Assembly: GCA_900617975.1 (NCBI GenBank)
Contig: UZAE01012644.1
Span: forward strand, 1-31,949
Source of the DNA: Rodentolepis nana
Lineage: Eukaryota; Platyhelminthes; Cestoda; Cyclophyllidea; Hymenolepididae
Direction of reading: 5' to 3'
Length of the DNA: 31,949 bases
Below, piece after piece: positions 22,578-31,949 of the stretch (its first letter is position 1; every line of letters begins with the position of its first letter). The position numbers were made by a program, and so were the translations under genes. Under the pieces are notes generated by a model, which saw nothing but the letters and a program-made list of their open reading frames with translations, searched no databases and was not told the origin of the DNA.

Positions 22578-22650
22578 TTTGGCTTGGCTTAGGGAGTGAC
22601 ATGGTTTGATTTGGAGACAGTCTTTGTTGGTTCGAATTGATGTTGTGCCG
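22578..22650 (+). repeat. tRNA-like segment with A and B box, probably tRNA-derived repeat
   Basis: TGGCTTAGGG (22585-22594) resembles an RNA polymerase III A box, and GGTTCGAATT (22629-22638) is nine of ten bases of a tRNA B box. They are 44 bp apart, the spacing found in tRNA genes. The acceptor stem does not pair and the T stem is mostly G-U or mismatched, so this is not a working tRNA. It may be a tRNA pseudogene or the head of an old tRNA-derived SINE. CAATAAAGAA follows at 22651. Confidence 0.35.
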
Positions 22651-25600
22651 ACAATAAAGAAATCCACTTATTTCTCCTCTAATCTCTGTCTTTCAATTTT
22701 TTAATGCTACGTAACTTATATTCTCATGGCATGCGCCTTAGTTGCCACTGATTAGTTGACCATGAAGAGTCGAGATTCTGTGATGACTCATACATAGTTA
22801 ACCAAGGTTGTGATTCAACTAGAGAGTCTATTGCTTCGGCAACAAGGTGAATGTTTCATAATGGTTTGAAGCATCATTGAAAGTCCTATTAACCAATGCT
22901 AATACTTCAAGTAAAATTTAACGTTTTTTGACTGTAAGTACTTGACCATATATTTCAATAATGACTTTACTATCCTTAAAATCGTTCAAAACGTAATGAA
23001 AGAAGGGTAAAAAGTAACGTTTTTAAATTGGAATTTTAAACACTTGGAAATAAAATGGTGTGCATTCTTCTTAAAAGGGTTTCAAGAATTAGTCCATTAG
23101 AATAACATTTTACAAGGTTCGTTTTATTCACCAATCACTACACCAACTTAACTCAAGGATCCACATTGTGAAATGCTGTGAATATAAATTAATCAAAACA
23201 ATTGGTACCATTTTTTCAAAATTCCACAGTTCCCTAATTAGTCTGCAATTACGGTAAAGATATTCTTTTACTATAAATTGGACAGGCGCACTCAGTGTGT
23301 AAAATTCAGATCTTGGTGAGACATTCATAGAATCTTGTAAAGAGTTTGGGAAATCGCTAATTGGAGTAGAGTTGAATTTTGTTTTATTTCATGACAAATA
23401 TTTTTTGTTTATAAGGAAACTCAGTAGTGGTGAGAAGAAGACAGTGGTATCTGCCACCATACATATTACATTCTTTGTCAAATAGGCGACATTTTATTCA
23501 CTTTCATAAAAATAACAGTGCTAAAAAATTTAAGTTTTTAATATACAGTGAAAAGCAAGTCGACAAATTTCAAAAATACTCCATTAATTAACAGTTTAAA
23601 TTCCATCCCGATACCATTTCTACTTTTAATTTATCATTGTTACAGTTCTTTTCCAACAATATGCGCTCAAATATTCCAAAGTTCAAATTTCAGACTTGAA
23701 CTTCAAGGCTCTTGTATGTGCTAATTTGCGCAGTAATTAGCGCCCATCGGCCAACTAATTGACCAAAAAACGTTCATTTCAAGTTTATTGAACCTTCAGA
23801 GGTATGATTCGTTTGCTGCCAATGAGGAAAAGATTATAATAGTTTCATGCATTAAGAACAGCAAAATAATAAAACTCACCTCCAAATGAGCTCCAAGTAC
23901 AATATTAGCATACATTGAAAATTTAAATATGGGAGTCAAATGATGGCATTATAAAATGGCCTTAGGCTTTTTTGGGATTGCATAAAACTCAGTGCTGTTG
24001 AATTCAAGTTATAGCACTTTTAATACTTGGCTCTTCCTCATGCCATAGCCAGTGCGTTTGCTATTAATATTACTGCAATTTTTATTCAAGAGGGTGTGGA
24101 TTTCTCCCCACAATTAAAAGAAATGAGCAATGCCATTTTCTGTCTACCGTTGTCAAAGCCCAACGGTTTGGACCCTTTTGTACACGGAAAAGATCAATCG
24201 ATTTCTATTATACCAATTTCTTAATCGATTATATTATTCTACATGTTTATCCTTGGAGATTTCTTTGAAATATTAACCACCATAAAACATACTACTTAAA
24301 TATATCTACTGTAGAAGGAGAGGCATTCTCGAATAAGCTAATTTTGAAAAATGCTAAATTGTTGCGAAAATAAGAAATTTTTAATAAATCACAATATTTT
24401 TTTGTAAAAAGGTAATTCGAATTTCAATGTCTTTCCATGTTACTTTAGTAAATTCTAGGTTCCATATGTCTTCGTCTGCTTTTATTTCCACCTCGATATG
24501 ATTCTTTTCAAAAGTTCTCAAAGTTTAATAATTCCATTTTACTTCTCGAAAGGCTTCATGTGCTGGAAGGTCAAGAGTTTGCACACAATTTGTTCAATTT
24601 GAAGGTTTAGCTACACCCTCTTTGAAACGCTCTATTTCTTATTGGGCAAATACTTATTTATCCAAACCGAGCCCATGATCTTATTAAAGAACTATTCTTT
24701 TTTATTTTGAAGTCGATTGGACTAAGCTAGCTTGATGCGATCGTCTACATTGCAGTATGATTAAAACAACATATTACTATCATGATGATAAATGATAAAA
24801 TATGTGTTCGAAACCATGCATACCTCACGGCAGTTGAGTAAACCTTACAAAATATAAATTTACGCATTGATAGCATCACTTGTTTAAAAACAGATATAGC
24901 AAATTGATTTCATTGGTTAAATATTATTTGGGGAATGCAATCAAAAGTGAAGGCGATTGGGTACCTCACGTTCAAAATTCTGCTTTTTATATCCGTCACA
25001 TGATAAAATGTCTCATCATGATGTCAACTGGCCGGTCTTGCAATTATGATGGTCAATCACGCAGACCAAATTCATCTTTTTGCTAAAAATTTGAATAGAT
25101 CTTTGGCAATTTACTTGATCGAAAGATAGTAAAATTGAGATAGTGATCTGAAATAAATGTACAAAGATACTCTACAAATAGTTACCCTCAAAATTGGTAG
25201 CCTCGGTAAAATATTTTAAGTGGCAATATTACTCATCATGTTCAATAACATAGTGGTATGATTATTTATAAATGATTAAAATTTCAGTCATGTAATTCAT
25301 CCACTATTTGCTCCTTCAGATTTTCTCTTCACATCATGATTGCTCTTAGTTAAAAACATAGTTGCATTCCAAGTGCTTGGAATCGAATTTTGTTTTAATT
25401 CAATCCCACGAGACATAATGAGGTGTCTCTCTCTCAAAACTAATGTGATTTTCCAAAATGTGTAAATCCGGCATTGCCACTCAATGAGAATAAATGCTAG
25501 TTGCATTTAATGTTGCATTATTAAAGCAGATGGTTCTAGACTAAGACATACTTGTGAAAAAGTCATTATACTCCTTATGTATATTTTTGGTCGCTGCCCA

Positions 25601-26019
25601 AAACCAGAAAATGAAGCATTAGAGAGAAATCAAGGACATTTTAAAGTTAGGGGGGAGGAATTATCGGATCGAAAAATATGATTACCGGCAGGGAATCATA
25701 TTAACACTTCGTTAATTTGAACTTTTGAATTATATTTTAATCTGAAGTCTAGGACGTTGGCATTGGATTAAAAGTGTCTGCCTGATTGCGTATGTATGAC
25801 ATAAATTACGTATCTGAACTCATATTAGCAATTATATTAATTTTCATTTCTTTTACCGCCCAAATAAATTTTAATTCTATATAAATTATAATTAAATGAT
25901 TAAATAAAATTCAATAAACGATGGGGTTAACTGCTCTCATCTATTACAATCTACAAAATCTCCGTTTTAGAAATTGTGCTCAAATTTCGTTCATGGTTTT
26001 CATTTCTTTTCTACAAGGA
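22651..26019. other. gene-free stretch
   Basis: No gene can be supported. The less AT-rich part at 22720-22860 may continue the tRNA-like repeat. The frame 24027-24224 (+) begins with TTG rather than ATG and lacks a recognised domain. The frames 23128-23328 (-), 24880-25086 (+) and 25297-25506 (-) look like chance. Confidence 0.45.
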
Positions 26020-26083
26020 ATGAAAACCCTGACTCTCCTTGGCAGTTTAATTAGCCTTATCTTTAGTAAAATTTGCATAGCCA
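26020..26083 (+). CDS. possible first coding exon of a secreted protein (signal peptide)
   Basis: An ATG at 26020 opens a typical secretory signal: a lysine, then a hydrophobic run (TLTLLGSLISLIF), then a polar small-residue end (SKICIAS). It is followed directly by a GTAAGT donor (26084-26089). The exon is 64 nt and ends in phase 1, as does exon 1 of the peptide gene at 10533 in its 76-residue form. A pyrimidine-rich acceptor ending CTACAAG lies just before the ATG, suggesting a 5' untranslated exon further left. I could not find the next exon with confidence. An acceptor at 27515-27517 keeps the frame for 13 codons to a stop, which is too little to judge. The larger open frame starting at 25921 ignores these splice sites. 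This could be chance in AT-rich DNA. Confidence 0.35.
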
Positions 26084-28280
26084 GTAAGTATTTTGTGGAA
26101 GTTGTAGCTGATATTTATTTTGAATAAGCATTCATCACACCCTTAGGTAAACCTTCAATCTGAAAATTTACCTACTTACAATTGGCATTATTAGTATAAT
26201 GGAAGTGTTATCTACAAAATTATATTTGGAATTGATATTAATAACCTTCGAACATTATGTAACTATATAAATATATATATTTGAGTAATCACAAGGTGAA
26301 AACAAACGTGACTTTCTATATTTTCCGTCTTCATCGAACATTTCAGTTAGTGCTGAAATGTAAAAAATCGTTGTAGGCGAGTAAATCGTCGTGAAAGTCG
26401 TGAACAAATTTTGTTCACCCGATTAATATAAATGTTGTGTTTTTGCCATGTTATGGATAACGACGCAAAAAAATTGATATTTGCTATTTATTTTAATTTT
26501 TTTTATAAAAGCTCAAATGGATTGTTTCTTTTTTACATGTTGCTTGTAGAGTGTCGATAGAACTGGTCGCCTTAATGCTCTCGAAAGATTCTAATGCACA
26601 AAGCATGACTTTGTGTTATGATTTTCACTTAAGGTATATTACGTCACCTGAGGTGATTCCTAAAATGTGCAGCAAAGTTTTAGACAAATAACATCAGAGA
26701 CGACGAAAAATCAGTCTCCATAAACAGTTACCGGAGAAAAAACGTACCCGACTTCTTACTGATCACATTGTTCTATTTATCTTTATTAGAAGGTCACGAT
26801 TTCTGTTTAGGTATGTTTGTTTTAATTAAACTTCATAAGGAGAAGTTTAAAAAGTTACATTCGAAAACTTCCTTCGCAATGCAGAAAAATTTTAAGCCTA
26901 TATCGCGACAAATTATCTGAATTCGAAAGTAAAATGTACGGCACAGCAAGTAAGACGAGGCAGACACTAAGAGAACTTAAGATGGGTGGTAGAAATATTA
27001 ACCCGAGTTAAATCTTGAAAACCGCAACAGAGCCAATCTTTTTATTTCTAGCGTTGCTGTTTCTCACATATATATATATATATATATATATATGGATCAT
27101 ATTCAAGATTACTGTGTAAAGTTAATTGGGAAATATGACCTTCAGAAATTTGCAATTCAAGACAAATATGGAATAATGATGTCTCAGAAAGAAAATGTAG
27201 TCAAACATTCCTCTCAAAACAATTTACTAAAAAGAGAAAGGAACTTTATTCACAATAATCATTAACCTTTGTGGCTTTTGTTTTAACTTTGATGCGCGAA
27301 ATAATAATCAAAATAAATGGTGAAAACTGTTTTAAATCTTCACCATTCTAATTTTTGCGAATTTGTAAAATTGTATACTTCAGTGACATTCGCTTAACTA
27401 AAGCATTTAGTGTTATTTTTTAACAAGTCAAATGATACAGAGAGTTCCATATGAAATCCAAGACTCAAAAAATATATATTTATTATATATTATCCTTATT
27501 TCTTTCCCAAAATTCAGAAAATAAACGTCCAGTGGTGTATCAAATCATTTCTGAATAAATTCGCAAGAAGTACGTTAAAACATTGAATCTGAGACCAAAA
27601 TTCAAGGTATGGTCTAGTGCTAGACACCATCAGTAAACTTTATGTCAAATATGGTAATAAGTTCCATCCATTATTTGCAAATGACATTATGAACTTTAGA
27701 GTTTGAACTGACTTATAGCAATATTGATACAAATACTTCAAATTTTAGAGCAGAAAACTGTAGATTCAGAGCAAATTTGTGAATTTTCAATCAGGCCGAA
27801 AGAGATATTAAATTTGTCCGTAATATATTTTGTTTAAATAAGAGAGAGAGTCAATATCAATATTAATATTTGTATTCTATAATTAGTAAAGATGATATGA
27901 ATTACACCACTTTGGTTATTTGGGGGCATGAAAATTTGGTTCATGGGATTCGGAAATCTGGCATCTTTTTGCTATTCAGGAAATTGGATAATATTGTTTT
28001 TTGTAAAACAGCTTTCAGGAGATTTTTGATGTTTGTAAAGTCGTTTTTAAGTTTGAACTTTCAATATTTCACAATTCAATTTCCAGTTCAACTAGAAAAT
28101 GGATTTTAAAATTTCTAGATAACTATGCCCCTGAGAAACATCAAAAATTCCCATGTATCGAATTCATTCCTCTGTACGTTGATTATTTTCTATAAAAAAC
28201 TTTCTTGGAGTTGATTTAAGGGAAGAGGTAGGAATTTGGTATTTATTAACTTGACCATTTTTATGCTAATATCAGATCGA
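26084..28280. other. gene-free stretch, possibly intron
   Basis: If the signal exon at 26020-26083 is real, this may be intron. A frame of 47 codons beginning after a TTGCTTGTAG acceptor-like site (about 26554-26690, +) has no family match and the wrong phase to join that exon. The frame 27870-28109 (+) has no domain. Confidence 0.4.
27068..27093. repeat. (AT)n microsatellite
   Basis: Thirteen uninterrupted AT units. Confidence 0.95.
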
Positions 28281-28295
28281 TCTCCTTGACTTCTT
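28281..28295 (+). repeat. likely target-site duplication of the LINE, left
   Basis: TCTCCTTGACTTCTT matches 28901-28915 (TCTCCTTGATATCTT) at 13 of 15 positions, with nine identical bases at the start. Confidence 0.6.
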
Positions 28296-28301
28296 CAGGA
28301 A

Positions 28302-28795
28302 ATCAAACACTCCTCCAGAACAAATTTTCTCACTGGCCCTTGAGACAATCAATGCCAACTATCCTGGAGATCAATGGCTCCAAGTCTTCACTGATGGGTC
28401 ATACATGGAAAAGCAAGCAAACGTTGGTGCAGGTGTCTATTCTGAACTCTTCTCTTTCTACGCAGCAGCGGGACACAATAGATCGCTTTTGAAGGAGAAA
28501 TAGAGACCATTAGGATAGCACTATGCCAATTATGTTGCAGTGGACAGTGGCGCTCTCTGACATAGCCGACTGGCCAAGAATCGAAGCCGTTGCTGAGTTT
28601 AGACTACGTACTGGACACGACTGCTTGGCAAAACACCTTCACAGATTAGGAGTATACACTCAACCCACATGCCCTCTATGTAACCTACAGGAGGAAATGG
28701 AGAAGACCCACCTGATTCGGTGTCCAGCCCTAAAGACAACGGCGGAAAGCCAGAGATACTGGGAAGCAAGAAGACAGCTAATGAATTGCTATTAA
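28302..28795 (+). pseudogene. LINE ORF2 C-terminal remnant (RNase H and zinc knuckle)
   Basis: Three reading frames together give the end of a LINE polymerase protein. The first, from about 28302, contains the RNase H opening VFTDGS (catalytic D at 28393-28395) and GAGVY, and runs into a TAG at 28501. The second (28488-28546) carries the next RNase H helix, FEGEIETIRIAL, with its catalytic E. The third (to TAA at 28793-28795) has DWPRIEAVAEFRLRTGHDCL and the zinc-binding CPLC...THLIRC motif (C-x2-C-x9-H-x3-C). The part between, which should hold the remaining RNase H acidic residues, is missing, so an internal deletion joins the E helix to the C-terminal region. The frames at 28286-28492 and 28523-28795 are partial views of this pseudogene. 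No function remains. Confidence 0.9.
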
Positions 28796-28825
28796 TTAAC
28801 TGCTATATATGTACTCCCCATCCAT

Positions 28826-28895
28826 GGGGAAAGCTGAAGTCAAAGTTTAAGGGCTAATGATAAATATCACAAAGCCTGACATTTGAAATAAATTA
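28826..28895 (+). repeat. LINE 3' end shared with the short retroposons
   Basis: From GAAAGCTGAAGTCA to AAATAAATTAAT this aligns with 4593-4660 of retroposon copy 1. Shared blocks include GGCTAATGATAA and CATTTGAAATAAATTAAT. This is the region a LINE reverse transcriptase would bind. Confidence 0.85.
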
Positions 28896-28900
28896 ATAAT

Positions 28901-28915
28901 TCTCCTTGATATCTT
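28901..28915 (+). repeat. likely target-site duplication of the LINE, right
   Basis: Partner of 28281-28295. Confidence 0.6.
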
Positions 28916-29688
28916 GACTGATTACCATTAGCCATAGCTTTATACGAGTCTTTCTTCAAGTTGCCCTGGAACCTGATGCCTCACAAATGACGAGATTGAG
29001 AAAAGACGTCAGAATACCAAGAATTTCACTTTATCCTCGTTGCGGTATTTTTAATTGGGATTTAAATAATGGAGCAATAAATTTGAGTAAGTTTTGTTTT
29101 TTTCCACAAATCTCTGTTAGTTAAGGTTGATTGCAATGAAGAGACGTCAAGAACGAAAAAAGACAAAACCCGAAGCCCACATTTTTCCCATGTGAGAAAG
29201 TGTGAAATGAAAAATGAATCAAGCGTCTTAAAAGAATTTTCGCTTTTTTGTTTATCCATCAAAATTAGAAGTAAATATTTTATTAAATCTGAACGTCATC
29301 AATAAGTGATCAAAATTTCCTCTGCATTCATTTATTTCCCTAGATCAAACATTTCAAATATATTAGGTTTACTTTAGAGATTATAAGCTGAGAAAAGGCC
29401 CTTTTTTAATTTGCTGTCCCCATAATTAAAATTCTCAGATGTTCATTTCGTGGGCTTGAATCAGAACTTAACAAAAATGGACGAAGGTACAGGGTGTTCG
29501 AAAACCCAGCCAATAAGGTGGCTTTATCAAACAAATTAAACTAAGTTCTATTCACTGTCATTTAATCAGCGATATTCATGAGACGACAAAGATGAAAAGC
29601 CTCTATTCAGTGATAAGACTAAGATTGGAGTTGTGCCAGTGTGTTCTGAAGTATTTGAAAAGACTGTGAAGTGAACAGATTCAGAAAT
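28916..29688. other. gene-free stretch, right part possibly another repeat
   Basis: No gene supported; the frame 29062-29262 (-) has no domain. From about 29489 the sequence ACAGGGTGTTCGAAAACCC resembles the start of a transposon terminal repeat, but no inverted partner is visible before the N at 29689. Confidence 0.4.
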
Positions 29689-29689
29689 N
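29689..29689. other. ambiguous base at homopolymer (likely contig join)
   Basis: A single N is followed by a run of C belonging to the internal C tract of a short retroposon. The sequence to its left is unlike the expected 5' half of that retroposon, so the two sides may not be contiguous in the genome. Confidence 0.7.
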
Positions 29690-29805
29690 CCCCCCCTCCC
29701 TCTCGACTTTTGTCACTTTGGCGTTCATTCCCCTGCGTGAAGCTTGAAGTCAACTAAAGGACTAATTATAACCATAAAAACGCCTGCCATTTGATATAAA
29801 TAAAT
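29690..29805 (+). mobile_element. short retroposon, 3' part only, copy 6
   Basis: It begins in the C tract (CCCCCCCTCCCTCTCGAC) and runs through the shared 3' domain to CCATTTGATATAAATAAAT. The 5' half is missing to the left of the N at 29689. Either it is truly truncated or the assembly is wrong at the homopolymer. No target-site duplication can be assigned. Confidence 0.88.
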
Positions 29806-29836
29806 GCTCGTCTAAAGTTCTTAGTGCTCTTTGGAA

Positions 29837-29891
29837 ATTATTATTAATATTATTTCAAATGGCGAGCTTTATGATATTTATCGTTAGCCCC
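29837..29891 (-). mobile_element. inverted LINE-type 3' tail
   Basis: Read on the minus strand it gives GGGGCTAACGATAAATATCA, then AAAGCTCGCCATTTGAAATAAT and AT-rich tail repeats. This is closer to the LINE tail at 28826-28895 (GATAAATATCA, TTTGAAATAA) than to most short-retroposon tails. The body to the right (up to about 30045, with the frame 29855-30043 on the minus strand) does not match the short retroposon head, so it may be an untranslated region of a related LINE. The right boundary is unknown. Confidence 0.7.
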
Positions 29892-30130
29892 ACATTGGTC
29901 ATTAGTGTTTCATGAAGAGGGGTTGGCATTGTCATTTCGTTGCATTTTTGGCCCCATCGGTTAAGAAGGCAAATGCTTTTATGAGGTGGGCTGTCAGTTG
30001 CAATTTGTATTATTAAAGGGATCAAAAGACATAACCATATCAAAATTTGGGAGAAATATCAAGATGTCAGTTTCCTTCTAACGAGCTTATTGTATTCATC
30101 CGGTAAAATCTTCATCAATTCTCTGGATGC

Positions 30131-30171
<41 letters not shown>

Positions 30172-31925
30172 CATGGGTAGTTTATATTTTTGGATCAATA
30201 TATTTATGTTTCAAAAATTGAACTATCACTACTAAATAATTCATTCATCATTTGTTCTATACACATTCTGTTTGACTAATAAGCATCCAATTTCATCTTT
30301 TTATCATTATACCAAGTTAGTGTCAGCGTACTCGCGTAAAAATATTCATAAATCCGCTAAGATCTCCCATTGTCAAAGAACTACTTAACAACAAGTGATC
30401 TCCGTGAACTTTTTTAAATCAGATTAAATTAAATCAGATGCATTGAAACCTAGCTTAATCATTTCAACCCTTGTTTTTGTGCTGATCTTGTTCATATTAT
30501 AATGCACTATACCAACTTAAAATGTTTTTCAAGGGCAGAAAGTGAAAACAGTGGCGTGCTACTCAGTTGTAAAATGAATTTCGACACAAATACTAGTAAT
30601 TAATAAGTGAGTCACGTATTAAATTAAACAATTTGTGAGTTATTTATTTGTTAATAATAAAGTGTTCAAAAGATTTATTTTAACCAATCTGCTATTTTCG
30701 TTCTGTGTGAATTCAGGGTCGTTCTAATTGAAGTATGTGCATATAATAAATGAACATACATGTAGATTTTATTGAATTATTTGGTATTCTGTCAAAGTAT
30801 TATTTCCACTAGAGTCATTCAACAGACTGAAATGACAACCTGTCAATAAGTCTTTATTTTACCTTACATTTTTAATTATTGCTTGCCATCTTCATAAAAA
30901 ATACGATTGTCTGTTTTCATCCAAGTTAGAAAGCGGATTGAAAATGACCAATCCAAACACTTTAATTACAGTATATAAGTAAGAAAGGTGTAAAATTCTG
31001 CTATTTATTCAATAATCGCCCAAGTTCATGCTAACATTCAATCTGACAACTGAGAAGGGAATCTCTGGGTTTCTCAAGTTCAGTAAATCTCGCCTCAACT
31101 GAATCAATTTATTTCATTAATTACTCAATCATATCAACTAAACGACTTGAATGGAGTGCACGTGATGTCTAACGAAGCCTTTTATGAGGAGTGGGAAAGG
31201 AAATAATTTGACTTGTGTCCTGAAACCTTGGAATTTGAATAGCACTTTCGTACCTTTGTCATTAAAATTCACATGCTGTTAAACACTTTAAGTGAATTCT
31301 ATTTGGTTGGAAATAGGTTTCAAAAGGATTCGGCAAAAACCTTTAAGAAAAGGTGACCTTTTAATGATATTTTTAATCGAAAATTCTTCAATCGTTCTCT
31401 TTTTTGGAATTTGTCTAATTTATCTAAACTAAATCTTCCAACTTCACAAAGTTTTAGAGTATCTTTCTGTTTCGAGAGCTGAAAATAACCGTATTGATTT
31501 TAAGACTTGGCATTTCCAACTCTCTCTCTAAATGGTCTTCCAAAATGCTACAAGTTTGTGCTTCCAGAAAAGCATTAGAGTTTAAGCGATGTGACCTATT
31601 CTTTTTTCTTTCAATAAGTGCTTCATCGGGACGCATTCTTCCCTCCCTCTTTTGACTATTTCATGGCTGAAAACTGGTTGGTAATTAGTAATCTTTTAAT
31701 AACACAATAAACTGTTTAACTTAGATTGAAGAAAAATAATTAAACATTCATGCAGCAAATATTTCTTTGACCATTTATTTTAAAAGAGAAACACTGTATA
31801 TATTGGACCTTTATTTCGTGAAACTATATGGTAATAATAATCCCACGCCAGGGCACATGAAATCCTATAACACTTTCCATTCGCTACGTCAGCAATGACC
31901 TCACTCCACGACAAATAACCACGTT
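29892..31925. other. mostly gene-free stretch
   Basis: The left end to about 30045 may belong to the inverted LINE copy. Beyond it I can support only a TA microsatellite (30132-30168). The frame 31454-31636 (-) has a charged, helix-like sequence (LEDHLERELEMPSLK) but no family, no partner exons and no promoter that I can point to; I leave it as unproven. Confidence 0.4.
30132..30168. repeat. (TA)n microsatellite
   Basis: About 18 uninterrupted TA units. Confidence 0.95.
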
Positions 31926-31949
31926 CCCCCCCCCCACCCCTCACCCCCC
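31926..31949 (+). repeat. C-rich run at window end
   Basis: Nearly pure C with two A and one T, unlike the surrounding AT-rich DNA. It resembles the C tract of the short retroposon but lacks its flanks. It may be the edge of an assembly contig. Confidence 0.7.

Larger units (their letters stand above)
28296..28900 (+). mobile_element. 5'-truncated LINE (non-LTR retrotransposon with RNase H)
   Basis: About 605 bp from the 3' end of a non-LTR retrotransposon. It holds the end of the polymerase ORF with RNase H and C-terminal zinc-knuckle remains (to 28795), a short 3' untranslated region, and a tail GAAATAAATTAAT. A probable 15-bp target-site duplication with two mismatches flanks it, so the 5' truncation is likely the usual product of incomplete target-primed reverse transcription. 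RNase H plus this C-terminus places it among the I/Jockey-type LINEs; the exact clade needs a tree. The last 70 bp is shared with the short retroposons of this window. Confidence 0.88.

Noticed and set aside
24027..24224. 65-codon plus-strand frame
   Set aside because: It begins with TTG and has no ATG near its start, no family resemblance and no splice context.
29855..30043. 62-codon minus-strand frame
   Set aside because: Its end reads through the LINE-type tail at 29837-29891, so it is probably untranslated repeat sequence.
31454..31636. 60-codon charged minus-strand frame
   Set aside because: It is the most protein-like of the leftover frames, but it has no family, promoter, splice partner or polyadenylation evidence that I could support.
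31926..31949. C-rich end considered as telomere-like or regulatory sequence
   Set aside because: It is not the arthropod TTAGG repeat and is too short. A homopolymer assembly edge explains it better.
1..31949. CRISPR arrays, bacterial operons, rRNA genes and intact tRNAs
   Set aside because: No regularly spaced direct repeats, ribosome-binding-site-led gene clusters, rRNA motifs or foldable tRNAs were seen. The content is eukaryotic throughout.

Overview
The window is AT-rich animal nuclear DNA, roughly 70% A+T by eye. It holds transposable-element copies and long gene-free stretches, plus one small gene that can be reconstructed with introns. Mariner transposons, a non-LTR retrotransposon with an RNase H domain and a C-terminal Cys-Cys-His-Cys motif, and spliced GT-AG introns all point to an arthropod. 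The retrotransposon C-terminus resembles elements I associate with orb-weaving spider genomes, so a spider is my best guess. That is recollection, not a database result.

Layout. A retroposon 3' tail is cut by the left edge (1-36). A mariner element with both inverted repeats and a dead transposase lies at 1850-3104, and a much older mariner relic at about 5480-5975. Five copies of one short retroposon family (about 310-375 bp) sit at 4353-4660 (+), 7441-7815 (-), 9165-9482 (-), 12806-13132 (-) and 16021-16333 (+). Each is bracketed by a target-site duplication that can be read directly. A sixth, lacking its 5' half, is at 29690-29805 (+). A 5'-truncated LINE with RNase H and zinc-knuckle remains is at about 28290-28900 (+), and a second LINE-type tail lies inverted at 29837-29891. 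The LINE 3' untranslated region and the 3' end of the short retroposons are the same sequence, so the short family is probably copied by the LINE machinery.

The one convincing host gene is on the minus strand at 10042-10533. It is a four-exon gene for a secreted peptide precursor of 76-77 residues, with a TATA box, signal peptide, acidic pro-region, dibasic and furin-like cleavage sites, two cysteines and a polyadenylation signal. I recognise no family for it, and it is the best candidate here for something undescribed. A second signal-peptide exon followed by a consensus splice donor is at 26020-26083 (+), but I could not find its other exons.

Both N positions (7596 and 29689) touch G/C homopolymers inside the short retroposon family, and the window also ends in a C-rich run. 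The first N is flanked by a near-perfect 48-bp duplication, which looks like an unmerged contig overlap. Everything else is AT-rich intergenic or intronic sequence in which I can support no gene.
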